From contig JAPWDM010000009.1 of assembly GCA_035578155.1 (NCBI GenBank), positions 6,360,001-6,424,000 on the forward strand: a stretch of 64,000 nt of DNA, in the 5' to 3' direction. Each line of letters starts with the position of its first letter. The stretch's first letter is position 1. The DNA comes from Brachynemurus nebulosus (lineage: Eukaryota; Arthropoda; Insecta; Neuroptera; Myrmeleontidae). The notes under the pieces were generated by a model. It did no database searches and had not been told where the DNA came from. It worked only from the letters and a program-made list of their open reading frames with translations. Below, piece by piece: positions 36,855 through 47,446 of the stretch. Position numbers and translations under genes: made by a program.

Positions 36855-37670
36855 TGGATAATGGTTTTTTGCAACTTGACACTTGATTTTTATGACAAAT
36901 AACTAAAATAAGCTAAATTTTTTAGTGACATGTGTTGCAGAAATTTTTTTAGTGTTCCGTACCAGCAAAACTGGAACGGAACACTAATGGGATCGCCAAA
37001 AAAAAACCGACAAGGTCGTGTTTGGTGCACGGTAAATCACAATGCCGTTAAAAGTGAAATTTCTTTGCGGCGTTTTTTAAAATAATTTTAATTGAAAACT
37101 TTTGTAGCGAAAAACATTTCTCGTGTTTTTATTTGATTAAACAAAAAAAAAAAAATTATAACAATCCATCAGTCTTACAAAAATAAATACCTCATGGCAA
37201 ATTTTCACAAATATTGTTCTATTTCTAATTACATACACGTAAAAATGAAATACTAAAACTAAAATCGAAAAGTATTCAAACGGTTTAAATAACAAAACAC
37301 ATTTTTTTTACCTATTTTGGACGGGTGGGATAAAAAATTAATTTTAGTATTTCATTCTCAGACAACTTATAAAATAAAATATTTGTTCTGTACCATTTTT
37401 TTTTTTAATTAACGAAATATTTTAAAAAATGTTTAAGTTATTTTATCAACAATTGGTTTCTTATAATAAAATATATATTATACTTTATAAACGTTCATAG
37501 AATTGCAATTAAGTGATTATTAATTTTAATTTAATTAATTTCTTTAGTTAATTTCTACAAATATCTATTATTAACAGTTATATAACTAACCATAAGTGTG
37601 TTTTTAATACAATATGCTATAATATTTCTTTAATAATACTTTAAATATAAAAAAAAAATTAATCGAGTAT
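36855..37670. other. Intergenic DNA, no gene seen
   Basis: Contains the second copy of the CGACAAGGTCGTG repeat (37011-37077), preceded by CCGTACCAGCAAAACTGGAA and GGAACACTAATGGGATCGCC. The rest is plain AT-rich DNA. Confidence 0.5.
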
Positions 37671-37674
37671 TAAG

Positions 37675-39023
37675 CTAGTGTTCCAGCTAACATCTAGATT
37701 TTATAAAATTATAATTTTATGTTAAAATTGTAATTTTATGGTAAAATTACTTTTTATGAGGTGTTTCACCTAACATCTAGATTTTATAGGCCGATTATGC
37801 CGACTATAACCGATTGAAAAAACGACTACTTAATATAATAAATAAAAAAAAATTTTAAAAAAAAATGTTTTTTTAAGAAAAAGCTTTTATTTAAAAATGG
37901 GCTAAAAAAAATGACATAACTACTCAGTGAAGTTTGAACCAATATGCAACATAATTTATAAAAGCTTGATGCGTTATCATTAATTATTTCTGTTTTGGAT
38001 ATAAGTGTAGCTATTTTACTTTTCAGTACTTACCAAACTTGATTAAACGCCTCAAGCTTTTATAAATTATGTTGCATATTGCTTCAAACTTCACTCAGTA
38101 GTTATTTCATTTTTTTTAGCCCATTTTTAAATAAAAGCTTTTTCTTAAAAAACATTTTTTTAAATTTATTTTATTTTATACTCTTTAGTCTGATTACAAT
38201 TAATTTAAAAAAAAAAATAAAGAAGTAATTTTTTTACCTATATTTTAATCGGTTAATTTATCCTAATCAGACATAACTATGGAAACAAAAAATTGCAATG
38301 TAAAATCAATGGACAATATTTGACAATTCGAAATGTCAAAAAGTTGCATAGGACTAAAAATCAACAATTTTGGTTTGGGTCGATTTAGAGCAAAACTAAT
38401 TATAAAATATTACATTGTCATCAAGGTTAGACAAGTATGCAAAATTTGAAACCTCTAGCTCAATTAGAAGTTGTCTAAATTTTGATTCCAAGATTTGATC
38501 TAAACCAACATACTAACATAGCAAGTTAAATAAAAGCTTTTAAAAAATGGCGCCAAATATCACTTGACAGAAAAAAAACATATTTCTTACATACTACTAA
38601 TACATTTACTTAAAAAAAATAAAAAGGCAGTTTTTTAAAAAAAAAAAAAAAACTTCAAATTTAAAGTGATAATTTATTTTTTTATCAATAATGTTAGTAA
38701 TTTTCATCAATAACGTTATATAGTAAATTTTTTCTTCAATAAGGTTCAGTAATAATATATACATATAGATATACATTTCCTATATCTGTCACTTCTGTAC
38801 ATGAAATTTTTTAGTTTTCGCCATTTTGCTTTTTAGGTGGGGGTTAAGTTCAACTGAAAAAGTAGAAAAATTTCTAGGTACTATTAAAATTATAATTTTA
38901 TAACATCTAGATTTTATAAAATCTATATTTTAAGTATGTTACACCTACGATTACACTAAAATTTAAGCCACGCCCCCATAAAATTATAATTTTATAAAAT
39001 CTAGATGTTAGGTGGAACACTAG
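37675..39023. mobile_element. TIR element with 45-bp ends, interrupted by family P copy B
   Basis: The left end CTAGTGTTCCAGCTAACATC, continuing TAGATTTTATAAAATTATAATTTTAT, is inverted at 38979-39023 with essentially one difference (G/C). The CTAACATCTAGATTTTATA word also recurs inside near 37770 and 38905. Family P copy B occupies about 37800-38545. No transposase frame is present. Confidence 0.85.
37800..38545 (-). mobile_element. Palindrome-bearing repeat family P, copy B
   Basis: Aligns inverted with about 26880-27590. The internal palindrome spans about 37870-38155, with arms containing AAAGCTTTTATTTAAAAATG and its inverse. It is inserted in the CTAGTGTTCC element. Confidence 0.75.
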
Positions 39024-39290
39024 CTTTAATTCTTAAGTAATTTAGTTGCTTTTTAGCGATTTTTTGTAGCTGTTCATCAGTCTTTTATACAATTCTCGTA
39101 ATTTTTCAACAAAAAAATTTCGAAAAAACAACTAAATCAATCAAAAATCTTCAAAATTGTTCTGTATCCTATTAAATTTATTATATATGTGCAATTTTAG
39201 AAGCCGTTTCTAGTTATTTTTGTAACTGGTACTGAAAGTTGCCTATATTATGTGAACTGCACTTTCACACGAGTTACGAAGACTATTTTT

Positions 39291-39649
39291 AGGCGACCGT
39301 ACCAAAAAAAATCCGAATTTTGAGAAAAAAATAATGAAATTTGGTTTAGAATGTAATAAGTGGTATAATTATGTATTTGTTAACAGGTAGCAGCACTTGT
39401 CAGTAGCTTTAAACTATGGATTTCATGTCGTCATAGGTCTACGATTTTTTCAACTTACAATATTGGCGACGTAAAGATTACGCGGGCGCCTCTGGCGATA
39501 AAAATAGGTATTATACAAATTATGTGCGGATTACTAAGTTTTATATCACCAATTAGAAGTGTACGTAAACGTTTTACTTGATACAGCTTCTGATTTGACC
39601 ACCAGAGGCGCAAATCGATTAAAAATATAATACTTTTAAACGGTCGCCT
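39291..39649. mobile_element. Small TIR element
   Basis: AGGCGACCGT at 39291-39300 is inverted as ACGGTCGCCT ending at 39649. Internal text (CACCAGAGGCGC, TGGCGACGTAAAGATTACGC, TTACTTGATACAGCTTCT) is shared with 54240-54390, where the order differs. This indicates a family with rearranged copies. Confidence 0.55.
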
Positions 39650-40437
39650 GGAAATTTTTTGTGTTTGTATCTAAAATTTATGTAGAATAAAAAAAATTTT
39701 AAAAAAAAAAATTGCTAAAAATATATACAAATAAAGCTTTATTTAACATTGCCTTAGTTTTTAATATCATTTTCCTCCTTTTAACAGCAAATCATCTTCA
39801 ATCAAATCCTAGAATTTGTCCTACAGACCAGCTACTGTGGCAAATATATAACAACTTTAAAAAAAAAACTGCGCAGATTTCAATGGTATAAATTTCTTTT
39901 TTTTTTAAACTTTGAAATAAAGCAAATTAACCGGTTTCTTAGAAAAGTAATTGTTTATTACTCATGCCGGATAAGTACTATCTTGGCGTATACGCATTGT
40001 TATTCGACAAATAGCTTATTTGCCCTTTCTACTGTTGCCACGTTTAATTAAAGCACTCAGAGTCATCTCTTGATTATTATTTCTATAGAAACTAAACAAA
40101 AAAAGACACGATCGAAGTGAGTGCGCTCATTTGCTTGAGTGAGCTATCCGGTGGGCAAAACCTTGCCGACCGGTGTTAGTTACTTTTTTAATCACTAGTT
40201 CGCGTATCAATTGTGCCATTATACTTAATATTGAAACGCATGCGCACCAAAAATTGCTACCAACCTAATAATTCAAATTCTAGGATTACAACACTGGTCT
40301 AGTCGGATCGATCAACATAAAACATGGCGGATAAGGCATGTATGGTCACAAATGTCCCTCGGAAACTTATCTGTGCTGATCCAATTAAATAAGACTACTT
40401 AAATGAAATAAATAGAAGTACTCCCTCCCTAGGGTAC
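39650..40437. other. 3' flank of the tamo-like gene
   Basis: No other gene is seen. The stretch 40095-40260 is less AT-rich (GAGTGCGCTCATTTGC, CTTGCCGACCGGTG) without an open frame. Some of the DNA next to 40437 must be the 3' UTR of the minus-strand gene, but its end cannot be placed. Confidence 0.4.
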
Positions 40438-43400
40438 TTAAATGTAAGTGGGTGAATTTGTTAAGCTGGCACCGCATGCGTCACATATCTTAACATTTTT
40501 CTCGTTGATCAACGTACATTTGGGACACTCGGAACCGCCAACAACCATCGGCGCCATCGGCGATGTGATCAAACTTCGCGATTTGCCGCACATTTCGCAT
40601 ATTTCCTTGCTCGGCACGTTTAGGTATGTACAGGCGTTACAGTGCCACTTCGATGATGACGATGACGTCGACGAAGTGACATTTTTTTTACTGCTGTCCA
40701 CTTCGCCTTTGTTCGTCTCTTTCTCTTTCGATTTCGTTTTTTGAATTTTTTTCGGATCTAGCGTCTGCGCGGTGGAGTGGGCGTTGGTTGTCGGTTTGTC
40801 ATCGATTTGCGCTTTACTCTCGCGCGGTAATGATTTAGTTTTTGACGGGTGCGTGGTGCGAACTTTATTTTGGGAGCTGTGCGTGGAGAGGTTGTCGTAC
40901 GAGCTACTGTGCGCCACATTGACGCGATTATCATTGTCCTCGTCCAATTTAATTTTTTGTAAGGCATCGCTGATTTTCATCGCCGATCGATGATGTTCGC
41001 GGGACGATTTTGATGATTTGGTCTTTTTGTCGGGACTGAGCAGATCGCCCCGTTGGCCCATATCTTTACTGTAGCCTTGACTCTCCAGATTTCGGAACAC
41101 GTAATCCCAACTCTCGAAGGTGCCGGTGCCCTCGTCGCGGGCCTTCACCGGCACCGGCGAGGGGAGTGCGGCGGTGGTGTCGACGGCGGCGTTGTTGTTG
41201 TAGACGCGCTTGGACGTGTACGGCACCGCGTCCTGGTACGTGACGCCGTCGAGTTCGATCAGTTGACCGGTGGGCACGGTGCGTGCTTGCTGTATTGTGT
41301 ACGCGTTGTTAAGCGACGTGACGTACGCGCCATTTTGCGGAGAACAGCAGTAGCCATTGTTGGGCGTCGGCGCGTAAAGAGCTTGCTTTGGTGAAACAAC
41401 CGGTGGATACGTGGGCGTGTACGGATACCGCTGGTGTGGAACTGCTGGGTAATTGGCGATGGTCGCGTACGTGCCGTAGCCACCGTAATATGGATTGGCG
41501 CCGTATACAGGTGGAGGTGGGGGTGCCATCACGGGTGCGTAGCGACCGTAGCTATCTAAAATGTGGTGATGTGGCGCTGTGGTCACCGGATTACCATAAA
41601 TTGGTTGCGGAATTGTGGATAGTGGCGGGGAAGTGATCGAATGAACTGGTGGCGTTGGATGCTGTGATGTGTGATAGTTTCGTTCGTGCCATCTGTAGGT
41701 GAGAGCGCGTACTGCTTGATCCGGTGTACAAATGTGTTTTTCACGAAATTCGAGCACTTCCAGCCAAGATATTTTGAAGCGTGACGAAACTTCTTCCCAA
41801 ATACTTTTGATAATCTAAAAGATTAAGATATTTAGATAATTTTACTTTGTGAAAAACCACAATGATTACCGTGGAAAATTTTTAATTTTGTCAAATTTTC
41901 ACTTAAGTATAGAGACATATTTTATTTATATCACTAACTAGTTTCGGTTGATTAAACCATCATCAGGTGTAATCTGAACTGAACAAAATTCAATTGGGAT
42001 AAAAAAACTGTCTTTAATTTATATATACTGTGTGAGTTTTTCGAGAGTTGCCATTTTTATTACAGCCAAACTGTTGATTTAATCGAAAAATTGTTCAAAT
42101 AAGAGTTGTAGATATCGACGGGGGCAACCAATTGCTATAGTCAGGAGCTTTGTAGCTCTTATGGTTTTCGAGCTATGATTTTTAAATGAGACTATATATG
42201 AATTTTTCGATAAAACTGATCTAATGCATTAATTAACAACATAAATGAGCAAAAAAAAATTTTTACTCAAGTTTAATTTTTTAATTTTTCTTTAATTTAT
42301 CAGTTAGGCGGTAAAAATATGCATATGTACTTGAGGCTACTTCAACCGATAGTGTTTTTCTTGGTTACATTTTCATTACATCCAAGAAAAGAACCTTTTC
42401 CAGTATCATTTCTATCATAAAAATTTGATTGTAATAGAAATGGCAACTCTCAAAAAACTCACATGGTATATTCTTTTATCCAAACTGAATTCTGTTCAGT
42501 TCAAATTTCACCTGATGATGGCTTAATCAACCGAAACTAGTTAGTGATAAATGATATATCTCTATAATTTAAGTGAAAATTTGACAAAATAGAAAATTTT
42601 TCACCATAATCATTAAGATATTTAACTAGGCAATTTGAAAATTCGATAATTAATTTAAGAATTTAACAAGAAAAAACAAATTACTTGACATTCAACGAAG
42701 GCCACCAATGAATCACGTGAAACGTTCGCCACACGATCCGGACAAATGGGGCCCTCCAGTATCATAACACTGTCCCCGACATGTTTATAACCCATAATTT
42801 CCAACATAATTTCAGCGCCCACTAAATTTGCTTCAATTTCATGTTTATAAAATCCACTGTACAACTAAAATCAACAACAATTATTAGTTGTTTTTTTTTT
42901 TTTTAAATTTTTTCTGAATTTTTAAAAACAACCTTTAACGTGCGATACTCCTTTCGCCACGGTTGAGTGAGTAAATTGCCAGCGTACATACTTATTGCGT
43001 TCCACGCTACCGCGGCACGATAACCGCTAAAATCCGTTTTACAACTCGCCGATCGGTATAAGATATCAGCGGTTTCGCGAAAGAAAAATTTATGCTGATT
43101 CGGGACTAGACATAAATATTCTTTAATGTAAGCTAAAAAAAAATATCAAAAATATTATCAAAATTTGGCAACACTACGATTCGTACGGCGCCAAGATTTG
43201 GTGACAGTTCATACAGTAGAACTCGACAAAATAAAACGAAAAACAAGAATAAAATTTTTCACAAACGACACTGTGTGACTTAGTTTTTATATCAGAGTCG
43301 AAGTATATTAATCAAAACTAACTAAACTAACCTAACCTTTACTAACATCACCACCTAGTCTTTATATCAAAGTCGAAGTATATTGTCAAAACTAACTAAA

Positions 43401-44858
43401 CTAACCTAACCTAACCTTTACCAGCTTCACCACCTAGTTTTTATATCAAAGTCGAAATATATTGTAGGAGATTGTTATAAGAAACTAACTAAACTAACCT
43501 AACCTTTACTAACATCACCACCTAGTTTTTATATCAAAGTCGAAGTATATTATCAAAACTAACTAAATTAACTAAGTGCTAAAAGTTTATATATCAAAGT
43601 TGAAGCATATTGTCAAAACTAACTTGTCGTAACTAATATTGTCGAGTATTTGGTAAAAATTTCAAGTGATTCTGAGCATTCCCATTTTCGGAACTCCAGC
43701 CAAAAAATTAATTTTTTTTGTGAAAAAAGGCGTCATTATGCAGAAGCACGGCTCCACCTATTTTTGGCTCTAAAAGAAAAACTAATGATCCGATTTTAAT
43801 GATGGCAATGGCGGATTAGTTTAAAAAAAAAATACTAAAACTCGATATTGGTACTGGAAATGCTGGGAAACTGTTGTTAAATCTGTAAAAATACAATTTT
43901 TTGAGATTTTCTTTTTTATTTTGTATGCATGCGTATCAAAATCGAAGTATATTGTAAAAACTAACTAAACTAACCTAACCTTAACTAACCTCACCACCTA
44001 GTTTTTATATCAAAGTTGAAGTATATTGTCAAAACTAACTAAACTAACCTAACCTAACCTAACCTTAACTAACCTCACCACCTAGTTTTTATATCAAAGC
44101 CGGAATATATTGTAGAAACTAACTTAAGTAACCTAACCTTAACTAACCTCACCACCTAGTTTTTGTATCAAAGCCGGAATATATTGTAGAAGCTAACTTA
44201 ACTAACCTAACCTTAACTAACCTCGCCACCTAGTTTTTATATCAAAGTCGAAATATATTGTAAAAACTAACTAAACTAACCTAACCTTAACTAACCTGAC
44301 CACCTAGTTTTTATATAAAAGTCGAAATATATTGTCAAAACTAACTAAACTAACCTAACCTTAACTAACCTCACCACCTAATTTTTATATCAAAGTTGAA
44401 GTATATTGTCAAAACTAACTAGCCGTAAATAATATTGTCGAGTGTCTGGTAAAAATTTCAAGTGATTCTGAACATTCCCATTTTCGGAACTCCAGCCAAA
44501 AAATTAGTTTTTTTTTGTGAAAAAAAGAAAGTAGAAAAACCACCGAAACTTGATTGGTGGCATTACTTTTTCCCTACGCACTATATCCGAATTTAAAGAC
44601 AAATTTAACGTTCGATATCTCGAAAACGAAGCGAAATATCGAAAAATGTTATTCTTGTTTTTCGTTTTATTTTGTCGACTTCTACAAGGCACAATTTCAC
44701 ATTAAATCATTCGGTAAATACTTACCTTCTAATTTGTTACGCTGCTCAATCTTTTGTGGACTCTCCTCAGTTTCTAGGTAACTGTAATGCAGTTGGTCAA
44801 TGTGATGCCTTAATTCGGACAGGCGGTCCTGTGTCAAGTACTCAGCCATCACAACCAT
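40438..44858 (-). CDS. tamo: Tamozhennyi/SPATA2-like protein with PUB-like domain and two RanBP2/NZF zinc fingers
   Basis: Four coding exons read on the minus strand: 44858-44726, 43132-42933, 42864-42685 and 41814-40438. All introns are GT-AG and the frame is continuous for 629 residues. The start is the first of two nearby ATGs (MVVMAEYL). Residues about 25-200 form a helical PUB-like region (EIMLEIMGYKHVGDSV, WLEVLEFREKH) like that of SPATA2 and Drosophila tamo. A long Pro/Tyr-rich, then Ser/Lys-rich, low-complexity middle follows. The C-terminus has zinc finger 1 (Cys 563, 566, 577, 580, preceded by W561) and finger 2 (Cys 601, 604, 615, 618, without the leading Trp). In mammals SPATA2 bridges CYLD and HOIP in ubiquitin signalling; in flies tamo affects Dorsal nuclear import. 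A role in NF-kB/ubiquitin control is inferred from family only. Confidence 0.85.
41860..42617. mobile_element. Element with about 200-bp inverted arms in a tamo intron
   Basis: The arm 41860-42065 is inverted at about 42425-42617. Shared blocks include CACTAACTAGTTTCGGTTGA, CCATCATCAGGTG and GAGTTGCCATTT. It sits between the third and fourth coding exons of the minus-strand tamo-like gene and leaves the splice sites intact. No coding capacity is visible. Confidence 0.85.
43216..44685. mobile_element. TIR element carrying a telomere-like minisatellite, in a tamo intron
   Basis: The ends are 45-bp inverted repeats with two differences: 43216-43260 starting GTAGAACTCGACAAAATAAA, and 44641-44685. 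The interior is a minisatellite with units of about 70-85 bp (TTTTTATATCAAAGTCGAAG, then TATATTG...AACTAACTAAACTAACCTAACC...CTCACCACCTAG). It occurs as two blocks (about 43280-43610 and 43935-44410), each followed by a shared non-repeat segment starting near TTTGGTAAAAATTTCAAGTG (43650 and 44440). It lies between the first two tamo coding exons. Confidence 0.85.
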
Positions 44859-45362
44859 GGAGCTAATGATCTACGAACGTAACAAATTTTTTCGATTTTT
44901 TGAATGAAATTCAATTTGAATTTAAACCATTTACCTTTATAAAATTATTACGCGAGCAATTCTAGTTGAAATTCATTTGGTGACGTTCACGAGAGGAAAC
45001 GAAATTTTTGAAAATCAACGACCTTTCGAACGTAGAGTTCAGCTAACTGCAATTTATTTTTGGAGTTTCACAGGTCTTCTCACTGCCTCACTGGGTCACT
45101 GTATCAAATATTAAGGAACTGTCAAACAACAAAATTCCATTTATTTTTAGTTACATATGCTACAAATAACCTTCAATATATGATTCATTGTTTTAAAATA
45201 GTGATACATTTTTTTATTGTGGCATTATTTAAACACAAAATAAAATTATTTATACAATAAATTCAATCAATTCATCAAACAATTCAAGTTTTAATTTGTT
45301 TATTTCGACTTTCTACATAAATTAGAAATCCCCTCTCTTTTTTTTAGCTGTCATGGTATTTT
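44859..45362. promoter_or_regulatory. Upstream region of the tamo-like gene
   Basis: The 5' flank of the minus-strand tamo-like gene lies here, between its start codon and the next transposon. I see no clear core-promoter element. The frame at 45060-45260 has no recognisable domain. Confidence 0.35.
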
Positions 45363-45364
45363 TA

Positions 45365-46351
45365 GGGTTCCGTAACAAAAACCGTAGAACACGCATGGTT
45401 CCGTCAAATCCGCCTATCGGTCATACTTTCATAATTTTCATGATACAAGCGGAGATCTCAATTAAGGTATAGTTGGTCGATAAAACGATTTTTTCTAAGG
45501 ATTTTAATGAAACTTCTCTAGATATTTATTTAATTCAATACCAATAATATGAGCCCTTACCGAAAAAAAAAAATTGACGACTCCAATTTTGAGAAATACG
45601 ATTTCAAAATTTTGTAATTTTAACGCAAGTTTTTATGGGAAAACTCTATTTTTTTTTTTTTTTTTTTTTTTTTTTTGAATAAAATGAAAACCTGTCAAAG
45701 GAATTTGATAAAAATTTAATATGTTATATAATACAAAGTTACAAACCATATTTAATAAGAAATAAAATTTATTCACTACGCCGTTTTTAAAATATAATTT
45801 AAAAACAAGTGGTATACAAATATAATCACTGAAGAATATTAATACATTATTTAATTTTTGATAAAAGAAATTTTTTCGCAGAGATATACTTTTGTACTTG
45901 ACTATCTCAGAGTAACTACATTAATATTTATGCAAGAAAAAAATTTTTTCGATTGTTAAAGTTCCATGTTGAAAAGTAGGAATAAAAATTTTCTTCCCAC
46001 TTCGTGTGGAATACCACTAGAAAGGGCTTTAAGATGAAATTAACGTTCCTTTTATCAATTTTTTTTTTAAGTTCCGCTTGGGAAATATTAAGCTTCAAAA
46101 TGACATTTTTTCTTTACCCCTACCCCTTGCTACTTCTGATTTTTCGACTGTGGATTCAAAAATCTAAAAAAATTGCAAGAAGTTTGATTTACTAAAAACT
46201 TTCAACTGGAATTTTTTATATATAGAATATCTTGGATCAACTTAAAAAGATAGAGGGAACCAAATTATCTTGTAATTAACCCCCATAGTAACACATACAG
46301 TGAATGAGTACACATAGTTGTAAAAAATTCTGATTACTGACTACGGAACCC
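45365..46351. mobile_element. TA-flanked TIR element interrupted by family P copy C
   Basis: Left GGGTTCCGTAAC and right CTACGGAACCC are inverse ends flanked by TA (45363-45364 and 46352-46353), as in Tc1/mariner-type elements. Family P copy C (about 45466-45925) interrupts it. The element separates the divergent tamo-like gene and the 199-residue protein gene. No transposase frame was recognised. Confidence 0.75.
45466..45925 (-). mobile_element. Repeat family P, copy C, lacking the palindrome
   Basis: Aligns inverted with the outer parts of copy A (26590-26880 and 27590-27755), but the central palindrome is absent and a long T run (about 45650-45677) lies at the junction. This looks like an internal-deletion derivative. 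Confidence 0.7.
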
Positions 46352-46494
46352 TAGCTTAATGCGTGTTCAATACGCACGTGACAAATTATTTATTTAAAAA
46401 ATGGCGGACACTTTAAAATATTCAACACAAAATTGACATTTTAAATCTCTCAAAATTTTCAGTTTACTTTTTTAGGTATAATTTTCCTAAAACA

Positions 46495-47154
46495 ATGGGC
46501 GGCGATACAAAATTATCTGAAACTCATGCATCATATTTTCCACCGTCATTACAACCACCAATGATGGGGGTCTATCCGCCTATAAAGAGTGGTCAAAATT
46601 CGCAATTTGATCGTGGAAATTTAAATTACTTTCAAGATTATCGTATCAACTACATTTCTAAATTTCAGATGCCTAAAGACGATTGGGGTGTCGTAAGAAG
46701 TCCTTACTCCCCAAAACCTGATCTTGTGGCCGCAAGTAAAATGGCCAATATCAATACCATGTCTGAAGGTCAAGGTTACGCGTTAACGTACGATGACCCG
46801 GGTCGTAAAGAGTGTATCAATATGTTTTATGAGGTATTTAAAAATTTAATGTAACTTTTAATTCGTAGGGTAATTTTTTATATCAAAATACAGGTTGTTC
46901 AACGAAAAAGGGAGCAATACAAAGATTACACTGGACAGTTACATCCATTGAGATATTTCAAAAAAAGAGAGCCTCTGTACCAGTGCGCCCCAGAGATGAC
47001 TGACGTTTACATGTCCTATCCACAACATTATTTGCAGTATACAAGACCGCCAGTTTTACCGCTAACGTTAAATCGGACATTAAATATACCGCCGTTACCT
47101 AACAGAACTCTCGCTGGAAGATATTACAAAGAAAGCTGTATTACAAATTTTTAA
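46495..47154 (+). CDS. Uncharacterised 199-residue Pro/Tyr-rich protein
   Basis: Two coding exons, 46495-46833 and 46894-47154, join in phase 0 across a 60-bp GT-AG intron to give 199 residues (MGGDTKLSETHASYF to KESCITNF). There is no signal peptide or membrane segment. The protein is rich in Pro and Tyr with short recurring turns (SYFPPSLQPP, DWGVVRSPYSPKPD, KDYTGQLHPLRYFKKREPLY, YTRPPVLPLTLNRTL). That composition and size are reminiscent of small axonemal or sperm microtubule-inner proteins, but I do not recognise the family, so this is only a suggestion. It is tail to tail with the CIB gene, about 290 bp away. A tiny intron and intact frame support a real gene. Confidence 0.7.
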
Positions 47155-47446
47155 AATGTATATTAAATATTAATTTTTCTGTATTTAAAAAAAAAAAAAT
47201 AAATAAGTAAATAAATAAAAATGCTACTCATAACATAATTTTATTAGATAATTATTACAAAATATAGGCAATCTGACATATCTTGTGTATTGTCATTTGC
47301 ATATACTGAGTGGTAATCAGATTCTGTCAACTGTTGCCCTGCCCCGACACCTTTCCGATTTATCAGAAAAAAAATTAACCAAATATTAAATTAATTTATT
47401 ATTTAGTTAATTAAATTAAATTTAAATAAATACATTTTTTTAAAAT

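Noticed and set aside
40448..41636. Several plus-strand and alternative-frame open frames across tamo exon 4
   Set aside because: They are shadows of a GC-richer, long coding exon on the minus strand that has zinc-finger cysteines and continuous homology.
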